Of a DNA stretch of 64,000 bases, positions 1 through 13,466 are shown piece by piece (positions within the stretch are counted from its first letter, which is position 1; each line of letters opens with the position of its first letter). Source of the DNA: Dolomedes plantarius. Its lineage: Eukaryota > Arthropoda > Arachnida > Araneae > Dolomedidae. Below the pieces are notes generated by a model. That model saw only the letters and a program-made list of their open reading frames with translations. It searched no databases and had not been told where the DNA came from. Both the position numbers and the translations under genes were made by a program. The stretch spans positions 131,523,875 through 131,587,874 of the forward strand of contig OU015496.1 of the NCBI GenBank assembly GCA_907164885.2, in the 5' to 3' direction.

Positions 1-465
1 TAAATATACTCTCGGTAATGTTAAAATGTTTTCAGAAAGTTTGGGAAGTGCTTTCAAGTGCGTCTTTATAGAAATCAAATTTAAAATTAGACTTTATAAA
101 CTATATATAGCGTAATTTACATGACTAAACTTTACATATATGGTCTATGCATGTCATTTTATTACTTACGTGTCAAGTTATACCTTGATTCAAACCTCAA
201 ATTGAGAAATAACAACAAATTTATTCAAAAATTTCAATGTTTCGCAAATTTCTTAACAGCAAGTTAAAATGACGTAATAGTGTGCTGATACTTATACAAA
301 AATCAAATGTGACGAATTGTAATTAAAAAAATTCAAACAAAACTTGAATAAAAATTATGCTCTTGAAATTTGGCACATATAATGTCTAGTATCGACATTC
401 TTCCAGAAAGCGCTATAAATTTCACTAAGCGATATAATGCAGTCCATCATCTATGGAACTATTTT
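1..465. other. AT-rich DNA, no gene seen
   Basis: I see no long open frame, no inverted ends and no recognisable motif. The similarity to the tandem repeat that follows starts near position 460. Confidence 0.5.
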
Positions 466-1365
466 CAGTTACCTTGCTGCAGTATAGTTGTTTCCAGAGC
501 AATGAATTGTGCTATGCGCCTTAATTCAGTCCGTCATCCAAGTAACTATTTTCAGTTACCCTGAGGAAGTACTGATGCTTCCAGGGAAATAAATTGTGCT
601 ATATGACATAATTCAGACCATCATGCATGTGACTATTTTGAGTTACATTGAGGATAAACAGTTGTTTCCAGAGGAATCAAAGAGCATCAGATGATTTTAT
701 CATCTTGGCTTTACAGTATTTTTTTTTCGCTGGTAATTCAAATGCCCACAGGTATGTAGAGGATATCTTATAATATAATCTTATAATATAATCATCATCA
801 CATCTGGTATGACTAATTCCTGATTTCCAGTTACTTTGAGGGTGGAGAGATGCTTCCAGAATAGTCAAAAGTCATCAGAAGGTTTTATCTGCTATGATTG
901 TTGTTTCAGACATTTTTTTTGCTACTGGGAATTCAACTACAGGCGGGTATGTTGAAGACATCTTATAATCTGCTCATTTTCACAGTTGAAATGATAAATT
1001 CCTTATCCCCAGTTACTTTGAAGAAAGAGAGTTTCTTCGAGAGGAATCAAAGGGCATCGGTTAGTTTTCTCAAATATGTTTTCCGTTCCAGTCTTTTTTG
1101 TATCGCTGATGATTCAACTGTCCGAAGGTATATAGAGCATATATAGAATCTGATTATCATCACATCAGGCATGTTTAATGCCTGATTTCCAGTTACATTG
1201 TGGAAGGAGAATATCTTCCAGAAGCATCAAAGGGAATCCGTGAATTTTATCAGTTATGACTGGCCTCTAGTCTTTTTGTATTCTTCGTGGTTCAACGATA
1301 GTATGTTGAAGACATCGTATAATCTACACATCTTCACATTTTGTATGTTTAATTATTGATTTCAC
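466..1365. repeat. Diverged tandem repeat, 88-bp then ~180-bp units
   Basis: An anchor of the form AGTTAC(C/T/A) after a T-rich stretch recurs near 467, 554, 641, 829, 1011 and 1191. Spacings are 88, 87, 188, 182 and 180 bases. The long units share sub-blocks in the same order: TTCCAGA(G)GAATCAAAG, a CATC..TTTTATC block, a T-run with a GATTCAAC-like block, and GTATGTTGAAGACATC-like and ATAATCT..CATC..CACAT blocks. The long unit is about twice the short one, which suggests a dimerised or higher-order repeat. Short open frames across it are not conserved between units, so I read it as noncoding. Family unknown. Confidence 0.8.
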
Positions 1366-2889
1366 AATGATAAGAATATTACGCGTAGGCTCAAATCTCA
1401 AGGAAATATCTTGAAAGTACCAATAGGCTCTAATGGATTACAAAATGTATTTCCCAGGCAAAATTTATGTAACAATATGTGAGATAATGCATTTTTCAGA
1501 AAACCATTACATAATCATCGACTACATAATTAAGCATGATGAAGAGATATTTGACCGATACAATGTCACAGTGAGTTGAGACAGGAATCTATAAGGTTAA
1601 GCCTCCTCGAATTAGTATAACTTTGCAAGCAACTTTGAGTACTGTATAAATGTGTTTTTTCTATTTTGGTAATATTATGCAGTCTTATATATATATATAT
1701 ATATAAGTAAAACTGTTTTAGAAATTTGAGCTGCTCACTTGCGAAATGCGTTAAGTCCATAAAACTAAAGGTGGCGGAAAGTGATAAAATAATATACAAT
1801 GTTTTCTAAATTTCTCTGGAAATATAATTGTAAAAAAGACATTGTAGAATGTATTTTTGCATAAGTAGCTTTCATCTGATGACACATAAAATCTATAAGA
1901 TAGTAATAACAGATACACCATGGATATTCTATTATAATTTTTGAGTGACTTAAGGACTTAATCGATTTAAAAAAGTGAAAAAGTGAAAAAAACATGAAAC
2001 CCAGTCTTCAAATTATTTTTTTACGACTTATAAAAATTGAGATAATTGTTTAACAATTCATAAGTACTTAATTTTAAAGTAGGATTACTTTCCTCAATAA
2101 CGGTCCTTCGGAAAAAAAATTGTAATGGGTGGCCAGTTATTATTTTGGCAGCGTGCCAAATCCAGTAGCAGTAAACAGTTAAACAGAAAAGCACCAAAAT
2201 GAGTAAAAAAAAAAGAGAAAAAAAAAGAAGAAAAAAAAGAGGTAAGGAAACGACAAGTAATACTACGTTAATAACCTCGGTAGTTTCGTTAGAAGAGACT
2301 ACCTGAAATATTTTTTTAGCAGTTAGACTGTAACAGACTAATTCATTTTAATGTTTTCCCGATGAAACAACTCTAAACGATTTTCTGTTATCATTAAGTC
2401 CTTTCTTCTACGTTTTATTATTGCAAATATTTACATTACAGTATGGCCTTAACTTGATTAGCTTCTGAAAGAATTTACTTATTATCCTATGGCAAAAAAT
2501 TATTTTGTCATTTAGTGGTGTTGATCATTATTATTTTGGAAATGAATGTAAAAAATTTCATGAATGTAAAAAAGTTAGGTGTCAATCAAGTGCTTTGACA
2601 CTAAAATTTAAAAAATTTCAAAGAGTGGACTTGTTTGATTAGGTTTGTGAATTGCTCATTTAATCTGGCAGTAGATGCGTGTCGGTCTTTTTGCCGCCGA
2701 AATCAGTAATCTTCAACTAACACCTCTCCCCTTAATAAATTTAATAAAAGTATATTATTAATTTTTTCAATAAAGTGAAAATAATAATAAAATTATTCAT
2801 ATTTTTGTTTTCTAGAAACATGTATATTCCAAAAGTAAAGCTGATGATCCTCATGGATTTTATAAAAAACCTTTTCACGAAAGAAGTTT
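1366..2889. other. AT-rich intergenic DNA, no gene seen
   Basis: A short (TA)n lies at about 1687-1705 and an A/G-rich patch at about 2195-2242. Frames are short and unconvincing. Confidence 0.5.
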
Positions 2890-3085
2890 TTTTTTCCTGC
2901 ACTGCGGCAAATTTTATTCTTGGACATTATCCTTGCCGTCATATGACACCGCGGTTTTGCAGGCCACTTTTCTGGGAGCACGGTATAGGTGGACCAACAT
3001 TACCCCCCAGTGGGTAGATCCTGTAATTTTGAACAGAGTCAAGTGACGAGACCGTAACACTTGACCCCGCACCTCGAAGTTAGAA
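2890..3085. other. GC-richer island of unknown origin
   Basis: About 200 bases with clearly higher G+C than both flanks. They contain no frame I recognise, no A/B-box pair and no inverted ends. It may be a fragment of a repeat or an exon remnant; the sequence alone does not decide. Confidence 0.3.
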
Positions 3086-4682
3086 AAAGTAATTAATTAA
3101 TAGCAGATTAATATCAGAAATAATACTATGAGGTATACAAGCTGTATACAAAAATTAATTTTTTTAAATTACTTTCCGTAATAAATTGTTTATCTATTTA
3201 TTCTAAAATGATAAAATAAGCAAAATTTCAATTTAAAAAAATAGATGATTAATAAAAGTTCAATGATTGTTAATCGACAGTGGATAACTGAAATTATTTC
3301 TGTTTAATTTTACTGAATTTAATTGAGGGCACTTTAAGAGAAATTAATATTCTATTAGAACATTTACAGAATTAAATACATGGAAAATATATATATAAAT
3401 TTATATTATAAGGCTTTATTTAAATCTTATTTAAGACCACTACAAGTCTTTAGTTAAGTCTTAAATTAATACTTACGTGGCTTCAGCAGTTTCTGAGAAC
3501 TTCAAAGTGTTCTTCGTACATGTTTAAGCATTACTATATATTCCAAACCTTTTTCATATCAAATCCTTGGAATTATAACGAACCTTATATCTTAAAACAT
3601 ACAGCAGAAACTATTCGATATAGCAGTAACTATTTTGTCATAATATTACTGAGACAGTAAACGTACTAAATCTTGATTAAAAAATCAGTATTATTTACCT
3701 ACAAGTATCTTGTAAACACAGTAAACTCGTGACTAAAATATATAGTATTTTGAGTATGTGGTACGAGTGTACATAAGGCGAGATTTTTGGTGGTAAAATG
3801 CGAAAAAACTTTTACTTAAATTTAATGTAAGACAGCAGTTGATGTAAGAAAATATTTTGATGTTTCGTTTTTCAAACTGCGAATGAATTAAAAATCAAAT
3901 AAATATTATGTTTTGTTAAAAGTTCAGTAACTTCCATAAATGTTCCCTTATTTATGATTCATAAACTAAATATTCAAATATAAAATTCATTAATCTTTTA
4001 AAAGGTTAATTCACTTGTTAGAAGATCAATTAACTCCAAAATACTGTTTCAACACCATGCGTATATAAAATAGGTTTTAGCTCTCCATAAATGATACACC
4101 GTGGATTCAAACAAACTTGATATGTAATTACTCTAAGTATATTAATGTCCGGATATAATGTTTAGATAATACTGGAGGTAAATATTTTGTCAAAATTGCT
4201 GCTTAATGCTCATAAGTTGTGTAATTATATAAAAACAATTTAATATCAGTTTTGATTAAATTCATTCATTTAAAGGTGCTTTCTTTTTTCATATTAGTTG
4301 GAATTAGCATTATTGAATTTTCCTTTTAATATGTTTTTCACTTAATACTTCATAATTAATTTTTTTAATGTTAACATCTGTAGATAAACATCTTTAGGTA
4401 GTTACATTACTACAAATCCAACTGTAAAAAACAGTTTTGGTTCCAACGTGCTTTTTCTATATTTTAGGATGCGAAAATCGACATTCATTTCACTTCTCAA
4501 TGATATATATATATATATATATATAACTGTTAAATATATATATAAGTATAAATGAAATCACTAAATTTTAATTGCACTGTTATAAAGAGATTTTTGTAGC
4601 CAGGAAACTGAAGTTAAAAGAATATTTAGCGTTGTGCACCTAATAAGATAATTATTTTTTTCATTTTGTCAACAAAATAAAA
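3086..4682. other. AT-rich intergenic DNA, no gene seen
   Basis: Low-complexity A/T DNA with a short (TA)n at about 4503-4525. No credible coding or RNA feature. Confidence 0.5.
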
Positions 4683-4885
4683 AGAGAGTTCACCCTCGAA
4701 GATGGATTCGCTGTCCGGGGCTGAACCCTTCTGCGGAAAGGGTAGCACTTCCTCAATTAACTGTTTCTCATAATCCACTGCTTCAAGGGATCAACATCAT
4801 TCGCCCCACTTCACAAGTAAATGATCTCCGTGCTGACAGGTCCATTTTACCTGCACCGGATAAGCCCCTTTTAATTAAGTTCTTC
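4683..4885. other. Second GC-richer island of unknown origin
   Basis: About 200 bases of balanced composition between AT-rich flanks. The string GGGGCTGAACCC at about 4718 recalls a reversed pol III B box, but no matching A box stands at the right distance, so I do not call it a SINE. Function unknown. Confidence 0.3.
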
Positions 4886-5073
4886 TCCAGTTCAATTTCG
4901 TTCAAAACAGTACAAAGTTATGACCTGATTATAACTGACGTAATTTAATATAGGTGTGACTGACGAAACGGTAATTATAGATAGCGTTATCGATGGGAAA
5001 AGTTATGAAATCCAGTATTTCGGGCTGATGAATTAAATTAGTAGCTGATTTATTTTTTGGCAACATTTCGGAA

Positions 5074-5074
<1 letters not shown>

Positions 5075-5128
<54 letters not shown>
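5075..5128. repeat. (TA)n microsatellite
   Basis: Uninterrupted AT dinucleotide repeat of about 54 bases. No transposon end is visible next to it, unlike most other TA arrays in the window. Confidence 0.95.
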
Positions 5129-5131
<3 letters not shown>

Positions 5132-6335
5132 TTATTTTAAAAGTCAAAGTGAACAGGAAAACATTTATATGAAGACATATATGGATATTTTAATGCGTAA
5201 TTTAATATTTAGGAATAATTTTTAAAATAACAAGCAATGTAAATGATAAAAACTCCATATATGATATAACACAAAACTTGATGCATGTTACTAAGTTGAT
5301 TTATAAATGTGATACAAGTTGCTAATTGATAGCATGGCACGATAGACCTGAAATTCGTTTATAACACGGAGTATTCCTTTTATTTGTTATAGTTAATTTT
5401 TGATAAGAAATATTTAGAAGTAAATGTGGTTGTTACAGAGGTACGAAATTCAATAGAAAAATATTCGGCAGCGATATTGTGCCTCTAGCTGTCTGTTACA
5501 GTGGAAGACAATATACCGTAGCTGAAATTCACGACATAATAGTTTAGTTGTCATTATGATGACATGGAATCGATAAATTGATGTGTTTGATTCCTCCTCA
5601 GATTATATTTTGTTTAAAATGATGAAAAATGTATGCACGAAGACGACATTTGCACGTGGTCGTTTCATATAATTGCATGTGAAGTGAGTCGACACAAGAT
5701 CGTTATGCCCATATAATTTTAATGCCATTATCTTGTAGGTATGTTATCTTAGGAGTCCCCGTTGGATTCAAGTATTATTATTTATACCTTATTTGTAATA
5801 TTAAGTGCAAATGTGCTGTATCTTTCTTTTTTAGGAGAAAAAAATTCCATTTGAGGATTTCTAGACTGACATATTAAACTGTTCCTTGCAACTTATATCC
5901 TTAAAATAAATTTAAACAAATAAAAAAATAGTTTTTACACTGTTATATATTTTATGTTATATCCCTTTGTGTCCCATTTTTGGACTAGAAAACGGGGAAA
6001 AATGAATAGCTCAACCAATCTCTGTTCAATTCGAGAATTACAAAGAGAAAAAGAGCCGTCAAAAAACCATGTTTTTTCACTAAACCCAAAGGCATATTTG
6101 AGAAACGAAGGCAATATATAAAGGCCAGCTACTCACTTATCACATGTTTGTGAAACTAGTACATAGTTATAAATACTACTTATGGTTCAAGTAATTTTGA
6201 AATTCCGGAATAAAAAGCTTTTAAAAGTAAATTCTGAAAATGGTAGTTCCGTGTCTAATCTGCAAACATTTTCCCAGTATCCTGCAAACATTTTCCCTGC
6301 AAACATTGTCTGAGTTAAAATATCAGACAACAGTC

Positions 6336-6336
<1 letters not shown>
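5129..6336. other. AT-rich intergenic DNA, no gene seen
   Basis: No frame, inverted ends or tandem structure that I can support. Near 6266-6305 a short phrase around GCAAACATTTTCCC is repeated, and a similar phrase occurs near 8068. Confidence 0.45.
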
Positions 6337-7941
<1,605 letters not shown>

Positions 7942-8242
7942 GCAGTTATCAAATTAAGTAATTATTTATAGTGTTTTCCACGAAACAATGCATTCATACG
8001 CGTATGCTTTGAGTGCATTAAAATCTTTTAAAAGGAAATTTTGAAAAGGGTAGTTCCATGCCTAATCTGCAAACATTTCTTCTGCGTATCTTTATACTTT
8101 CACGTATTGTTTCTTTAGCTCAAACTTTTTTGTGATGCATCATAAAATTTTAGGTAATAGTGTGGAAATGTGTTGTAAAACATAAGGTAAGTTGGGATAA
8201 CTGGGTGACAGATTTTCAACTTTTTTATATACTATACTTTTA

Positions 8243-8318
<76 letters not shown>

Positions 8319-9337
8319 CTGTATTCATGTATTCTTACAAACTGAAAGGGAATATTTTCTGGTGTTTAAAATTGTTTTACTGCTTAAGTAGGAGTTTTGG
8401 AGAAAATTCACATTTGTTGACTCTCAGACGTGAAACAGAGAATGTATGCTAAGTTTTAGGATTTGTGCTTCAAAAGCTTTGAGAAAAATTTCTTTCTAAT
8501 TAATAATAAAAAATAACATAAAATAAACGGCTATTCTGGCATTAAGTCAGACAATATGTGCTCAAAAGAATTTCTATGTTGCATTTTATTAAAAATGGGT
8601 ATTATGCTCTGCTGCTTCACTAACTAATTCCTGAAAATTTAAATAAATTCGATTCAAGAAACTTAATGTGCTTATGCCTTTTTCACATGCGCATTATCTT
8701 GGAGACATAATTAGAATTCTGAATATAATAAGAAAACGGGGTCTCAGCCATCAGAGTAATTTTAAATCACTCGTCCGTACGCTATTTAACGTTGGCTTAG
8801 TAAATGGAACTGAACAACCTATTTCGCTACAACTTATACCTCCTGAATTCAAAATCCCCAAATAAAATATACGGTAAAACCCTAGACCCTATTTTTGTGA
8901 AATGGTATCTATTTTCTTTCTTTTAAGAGGTTTTGAATTGAAAAATTTGGGTTCAAGCCATGTGAATTAAATCCTAAAATACCCTTATAAAAGTATCTCT
9001 CCGTAAAAGTGCTCGATTTAAAAATGTCTGGAATGACGGTGTTGTCTGTTTAATGTCAAAAATATTTTTGCCTTTTGTAATGCATATGTGCATGAGGTCG
9101 TATATTGAAGAGCATCATGATTTCAATTTAAGACAATTTTTATATGAGAAGATCTAATGATTTATTTTGTAATGCTTTTTTAAATCTTTTAAGTAGAACT
9201 TGAATTCTATTCGTAAGTCACTTTTATATTATAGATTTTATAAATTCACAATATCTAATATAGTTATCCCATAATATATTCAATGGTTTCCATATAATGA
9301 ATAAATTTCTAATATTAAAAAATCTTATATTTTTTCA
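7942..9337. other. AT-rich DNA with one microsatellite, no gene seen
   Basis: A (CA)n(TA)n tract runs from about 8244 to 8317. A 65-codon plus-strand frame at 8668-8865 has ordinary-looking composition, but I recognise no domain and see no supporting splice or promoter pattern. I leave it uncalled. Confidence 0.45.
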
Positions 9338-9343
9338 TATATA

Positions 9344-9379
<36 letters not shown>
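9338..9379. repeat. (TA)n microsatellite bordering Tc1 element
   Basis: Short TA-rich tract directly before the left inverted end of the Tc1 element at 9380. Confidence 0.9.
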
Positions 9380-9381
<2 letters not shown>

Positions 9382-10861
9382 CTCGTTATCAAAAATTAAG
9401 GAAAATCACAAAAAGAGGGATAATAAAACTAAGCCAATCTGTTTAAAATTTGAATATGTTGTTAAGTAAAAGGTGCTGAATAATACTACATTATGCAAAA
9501 TTGTATCGCTGCAGTCGGAATACGTCATTTGGGAAGAGTATAAAAGTGCATGTATCAGAGCAAGGCGACAATTGTATCTGCGAGGCTGAGATTAGGCATC
9601 TGGCATCAACTGCCTCCAGGCATCATTTTACCGAAGAACTGCTATGACGAGCTATTGGGAGACTAGAGGCAGGACAAAGTCAGACAAAAGTGGCCATATG
9701 GCTAAATGTGAGTCCGTCTCTGGTTCATAGACTTTGACAACAATTTCTAACCAAGGATTCGGCATCCAGGAGGTTCAGCCAAGGACGGCCATACGCTACG
9801 ATGAGTGCCGATGACCGATATTTGTCATTATGCGCACGAAGGACTAGAACCGCAACTCCGTTTGAACTCAGTCTCCGTCTATCCCCCCTCGCTGCAAGCT
9901 CCGGAAGGTTGGTATCAACGTCAACTGTGCGAAGAAGGCTTCGCGAAGTTGGTCTTTTTGTGAGGAGACCAGCCATTTGCGTCTCGCTCACGTCACGCCA
10001 TAGGCGGGAACGTTTGCAGTGGGCCCGTAAACATGTCCACTGGACGCGTGATCAAGGGAGGGCTGTTCTCTTTACGGATGAGTCCAGGTTTAGCCTCCAA
10101 AGCGATAGAAGATGCATTTTGATTTGGAGAGAACCTGGAACTCGTTTTCATCCATCACACATCCGGGAAAGAGATGCATACGGATCAGGCAGTGTTTGTG
10201 TTTGGGATGGTATCTCTTTGGGTGGACGCACAGACCTCGACGTCTTTCCCCGTGAAAATGTGAATGCTCACACCTATAAAGGTGACATCTTTGATGCTTA
10301 TGTGCGCCCTTATGCCGGGGCAATAAGTGATGATTTTGTGCTACACGACGATAACGCGAGACCGCACAGGACTTGCGTCGTGGATACTTATATTGAGCAG
10401 GAAACAATTCAGCGCATGGAGTAGCCAGCTCGATCACCGGACCTGAATCCTATCGAGCATGCTTGGTATGCTTTAGGACGCAGTATAGCTCCTCTCAATC
10501 CTCCTCCTAGGATCCTGGCCACGCTTTCAACTTCTTTGCAAGAGCAATGGCTCTCACTTCTTACCCAAGTCATACACTGCATAATTAACAGCATCACACA
10601 TCGCTGTATGTTCTGTATTGCTTCTTGGGGAGATCATTCGCCATATTAAATGTATTTTTTCTATATCAAATTGACACATCCGATTTGTTTATTGTATACA
10701 TATGCTAGTTTCTATAACACCATAATTATCTGGCGATTTCTTTTTATGCCATTTTATACCTATCTATGTGTTGTATAATGTGTATAAGTTTCATTAAATT
10801 CTACGCGTAACTTTTTGAGTAATAGCTAATTTTGTGACTTTTCCTTAATTTTTGATAACAA

Positions 10862-10864
<3 letters not shown>
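9380..10864 (+). mobile_element. Full-length Tc1-like DNA transposon, 1485 bp
   Basis: The ends are inverted repeats of about 32 bases. The left reads CACTCGTTATCAAAAATTAA onward and the reversed right reads CACTTGTTATCAAAAATTAA onward, with one substitution and one indel over the repeat. TA-rich microsatellite lies on both sides, with TA immediately after the right end. Length and layout fit Tc1 elements: short TIRs and a single transposase frame of about 345 codons. The transposase is interrupted (see the next entry), so the copy is not autonomous as read. Confidence 0.93.
9600..10649 (+). pseudogene. Tc1 transposase with three in-frame stop codons
   Basis: This would be the cut-and-paste transposase that binds the TIRs and cuts at TA. 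One continuous frame runs to a natural TAA at 10647-10649, with stops at 9645-9647 (TGA), 9735-9737 (TGA) and 10422-10424 (TAG). The N-terminal part reads as a paired-like helix-turn-helix (GRLEAGQSQTKVA). The catalytic triad is visible as TDESRFSL, HDDNARPH and SPDLNPIEH, the DD34E arrangement of Tc1. In the family as I know it, Trp is usual at each of the three stop positions, so each looks like a TGG to TGA or TAG change. No frameshift is needed to read the whole protein. The start codon is not certain; an ACG occupies the likely Met position near 9609. Confidence 0.92.
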
Positions 10865-10915
<51 letters not shown>

Positions 10916-10928
10916 GTGTGTGTGTGTG
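10865..10928. repeat. (TA)n(TG)n microsatellite
   Basis: TA repeat turning into GT repeat, starting at the right end of the Tc1 element. Confidence 0.93.
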
Positions 10929-11689
10929 AGGCTAAAAATATGGGGGGGGGGTGATCGCGTGACCCTTAAAACGGGATATTAGTTAGAAAAATATAGGATT
11001 AACAATTGAAAAGTCTGGGAGTTCAAATAAGCGGCATCAGGTTTTGCAGTGAAAATAGAATTAATGAGTTCGACTTGATTCGATTACTGAAAAACCACAG
11101 ATTCAAAAGGGAAATTCCCCTTTTCATTATATAATCTTGGCGCATCTTTGGTTTCAGCGTCGAAGAGAAAGGAAGTGCTTAGATCAGCGAAAAGAGCATG
11201 TACTTTATGACGAAATAGATAAGTAGTGAGCGTCACTAAGCGTTGGTTTTTAAAGTTGAAACAAAGAAAATTGGCTGAGACATGGATAACTAGGGAATGG
11301 AAACGATGTGTGCCGTAGGCGCACAAATTTAAATTGGGTGGGGGACCTTCCTTTCCTTCTGTGGGGAAAAACAAGTTTGGTGTCAAGAACAAACCAGGAA
11401 TTTCCTTGATGTTTGCAATGTTGAAATCATAGACTTGTTGCAGTGTGTGAAAAACGGGGGGGGGATTACTGTTTCTCGGAAGATCGAATATTCTTTCATG
11501 GAGCTCTTAGTGCGGGATCTGAATCACTCTAGTGTCCCTAAGATCTGTTGTTATGTGACTTGCGAACAGTCCAATAGCAGCCTTCTCTCACTCCTTCCGG
11601 GAAGCAGATGTTCATGTTTAGAGAATTCATCGTTGTGTGTAGGAGCTCATTCCAGTGCGAATACGAGCAGATCAAAATGACATCAAAGA
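10929..11689. other. Flank of Tigger relic, content unclear
   Basis: Mixed-composition DNA with two G runs (about 10941 and 11455). A minus-strand frame of 102 codons lies at 11084-11392 and a plus-strand frame of 81 codons at 11435-11680. Neither shows a domain I recognise. The region probably contains the lost 5' end of the following transposon, but I cannot find its inverted end. Confidence 0.35.
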
Positions 11690-13030
11690 GAAAGCATCTT
11701 AGGCTACACGGAAAATTATTGAATACTGGGAACAAAGTGTTGAACTAACAAAAGTCCAATTCGCAAGACAATTTCAGCTACCCGAGTCTACTCTCAAAGG
11801 AATTTTAGCAAGCAAACAGAAAATTCTTGAAGCAGCACAAAAATTGGTTTGAGATCCAAATCCAAACGGCAGAAAATTCAATGTGGTCGATCAGAAGAGT
11901 TTGATATGGCAGTCCTACAACGGTTTCATGAAGCAAGAGCATCCAACATTCCAATTTTCGGAGTGATATTTAAAGAAAATGCTATTGTTCTGGCAGGAAA
12001 GTTTGGAATGCAAAATTTTCAGGCTTCAGCTAATCTGTTTGCAAACTTCAAATAAAAATATGGAATTGCATTTAAAAGCATATCTGGTGAAAGTTGCGCC
12101 GTAGATGAAAAAATAGTCGAAGAATGGAAAATATTTTTGAAGGGTATATTAGATGGATATAATGAGAAGAACATATTCAGTGCAGATGCGACGGGCCTAC
12201 ACCACAATAAGATGCCTAGTAATACTTTAACGTATATGGGAGAAAATTGCTTTGGTGGAAAACACAGTAAGGAACGACTGACTGTTTTACTGTACACTAA
12301 TTCGGATGGATCCGAGAAATTCCCACCACTAGTTATAGGCAAATCTAACCAACCAAGGTGTTTTTAGAACATCACCAGGAAACCTTGTGAGTACCGGATT
12401 AACAATAAAGACATCACAAATTTTTATTGGCTGAATTAGAAAATTTGATGCAAAAATGCATCAAGAAAAGATAAAAGTTTTACTTTTAATCGACCATTGT
12501 ACTACACATACTCTGAATATCCCTTGACTTACAAATTTGACTATTCCTTTCTTACCTGCTAATTGCACTAGCAAGTTGTAACCATTAGACCTGGGTATCA
12601 TTCGCAGTGTGAAAGCATACTACAGAAAGTCTTCAATTAGGAAATTAAAAACCATTCGGCTGATGGTATGAAAATTAGAATATTTACGATCTTGGAAGCA
12701 ATGCACATGATAACATCAGCATGGAAAGAAGTTCTTCATCCGCAATAAAAAACTGCTTTCGCGATGCTGGAATTCACAAAGAACTTGTAGTGGGACTGAA
12801 AAGTACGGATGTCGAAATCAACGAAGATGACACCACTAAAACTACCCCTGAAGAATGGAGAAGTCTTGTTGAAGATGAGGATGTTACAATTCAAGATTTC
12901 TACAATTGTGATGAATCTGTTTTAACAACAGATTACAGAAATGTAGAACAAATTTATGAAGATATAGTAAACGAAAACAGAGTCAGACGAAGAAGGTGAA
13001 GTTGATGATACGGAAAATGAGACACTGCCA
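11690..13030 (+). pseudogene. Tigger/pogo-type transposase, heavily decayed
   Basis: Segments of a pogo-superfamily transposase can be read in order across several frames. A CENP-B-like N-terminal HTH lies at about 11705-11840 (KARKIIEYWEQS, QFARQFQLPESTLKGI). The second DNA-binding segment is at 11890-12052 (EFDMAVLQRFHEARA, QNFQASANLFANFK). The catalytic core starts at about 12170 (NIFSADATGL with the first Asp, then SKERLTVLLYTNSDGSEKFP). A frame-shifted second Asp region is near 12485 (LIDHCTTHT) and a third-Asp region near 12575 (PLDLGIIRSVKAYY). The C-terminal acidic tail is at 12830-13020. Stops and frameshifts are frequent, so this is an old copy. Jerky/Tigger-derived genes share this architecture, but the damage rules out a working host gene here. 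Confidence 0.88.
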
Positions 13031-13344
13031 CCGTTTTACACACATGCAACTTCTGCTCTATACGCTATATTACATCGAATATGGAAGATGACACATTTAA
13101 CATTTTAGAAAATCGGGAAAAGATAATAACAAAAACAAGGTAAAAAATGAAGCAATCAACACTTTTTCAGTTTGTTAAAACCAAATTTATCGTATTGTTT
13201 GTACTCTTTTTTCAATGTAATTTAAAATAACTTTTTGTGAATAAAATAATAATGATAATAAAAATAACATTTTTAAGCACGCCAATATATTAAGAAATAT
13301 GTTGATCGTCCAAAGCCTGTAAAGTGTGTAGGGAAACGCTATTT

Positions 13345-13404
13345 TTTTCACAAATTCTGTTTAAGGGCGATTTTTCGCGGTCCCTTGAAAGTCGTTAAAC
13401 AGAG
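13345..13404. repeat. Possible right inverted end of the Tigger relic
   Basis: Read on the minus strand this segment starts ACTCTGTTTAACGACTTTCA and continues into CAAGGGACCG. The same CAAGGGACCG block occurs just inside the pogo MITE end at 22181-22190, and TTTAACGA occurs in the end of the 22941 element. No partner end is visible on the left. A (TC)n(TA)n(TG)n microsatellite follows at once. Confidence 0.45.
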
Positions 13405-13406
13405 TA

Positions 13407-13463
<57 letters not shown>

Positions 13464-13466
13464 CTT
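13405..13466. repeat. (TC)n(TA)n(TG)n compound microsatellite
   Basis: Three successive dinucleotide blocks, directly next to the presumed Tigger end. Confidence 0.93.

Noticed and set aside
2890..4885. Two GC-richer islands as host exons
   Set aside because: Neither has an open frame bounded by plausible splice sites, and their origin cannot be decided from the sequence alone.
11084..11392. 102-codon minus-strand frame as a gene
   Set aside because: I recognise no family. It lies next to a decayed transposon and shows no splice or promoter signals.
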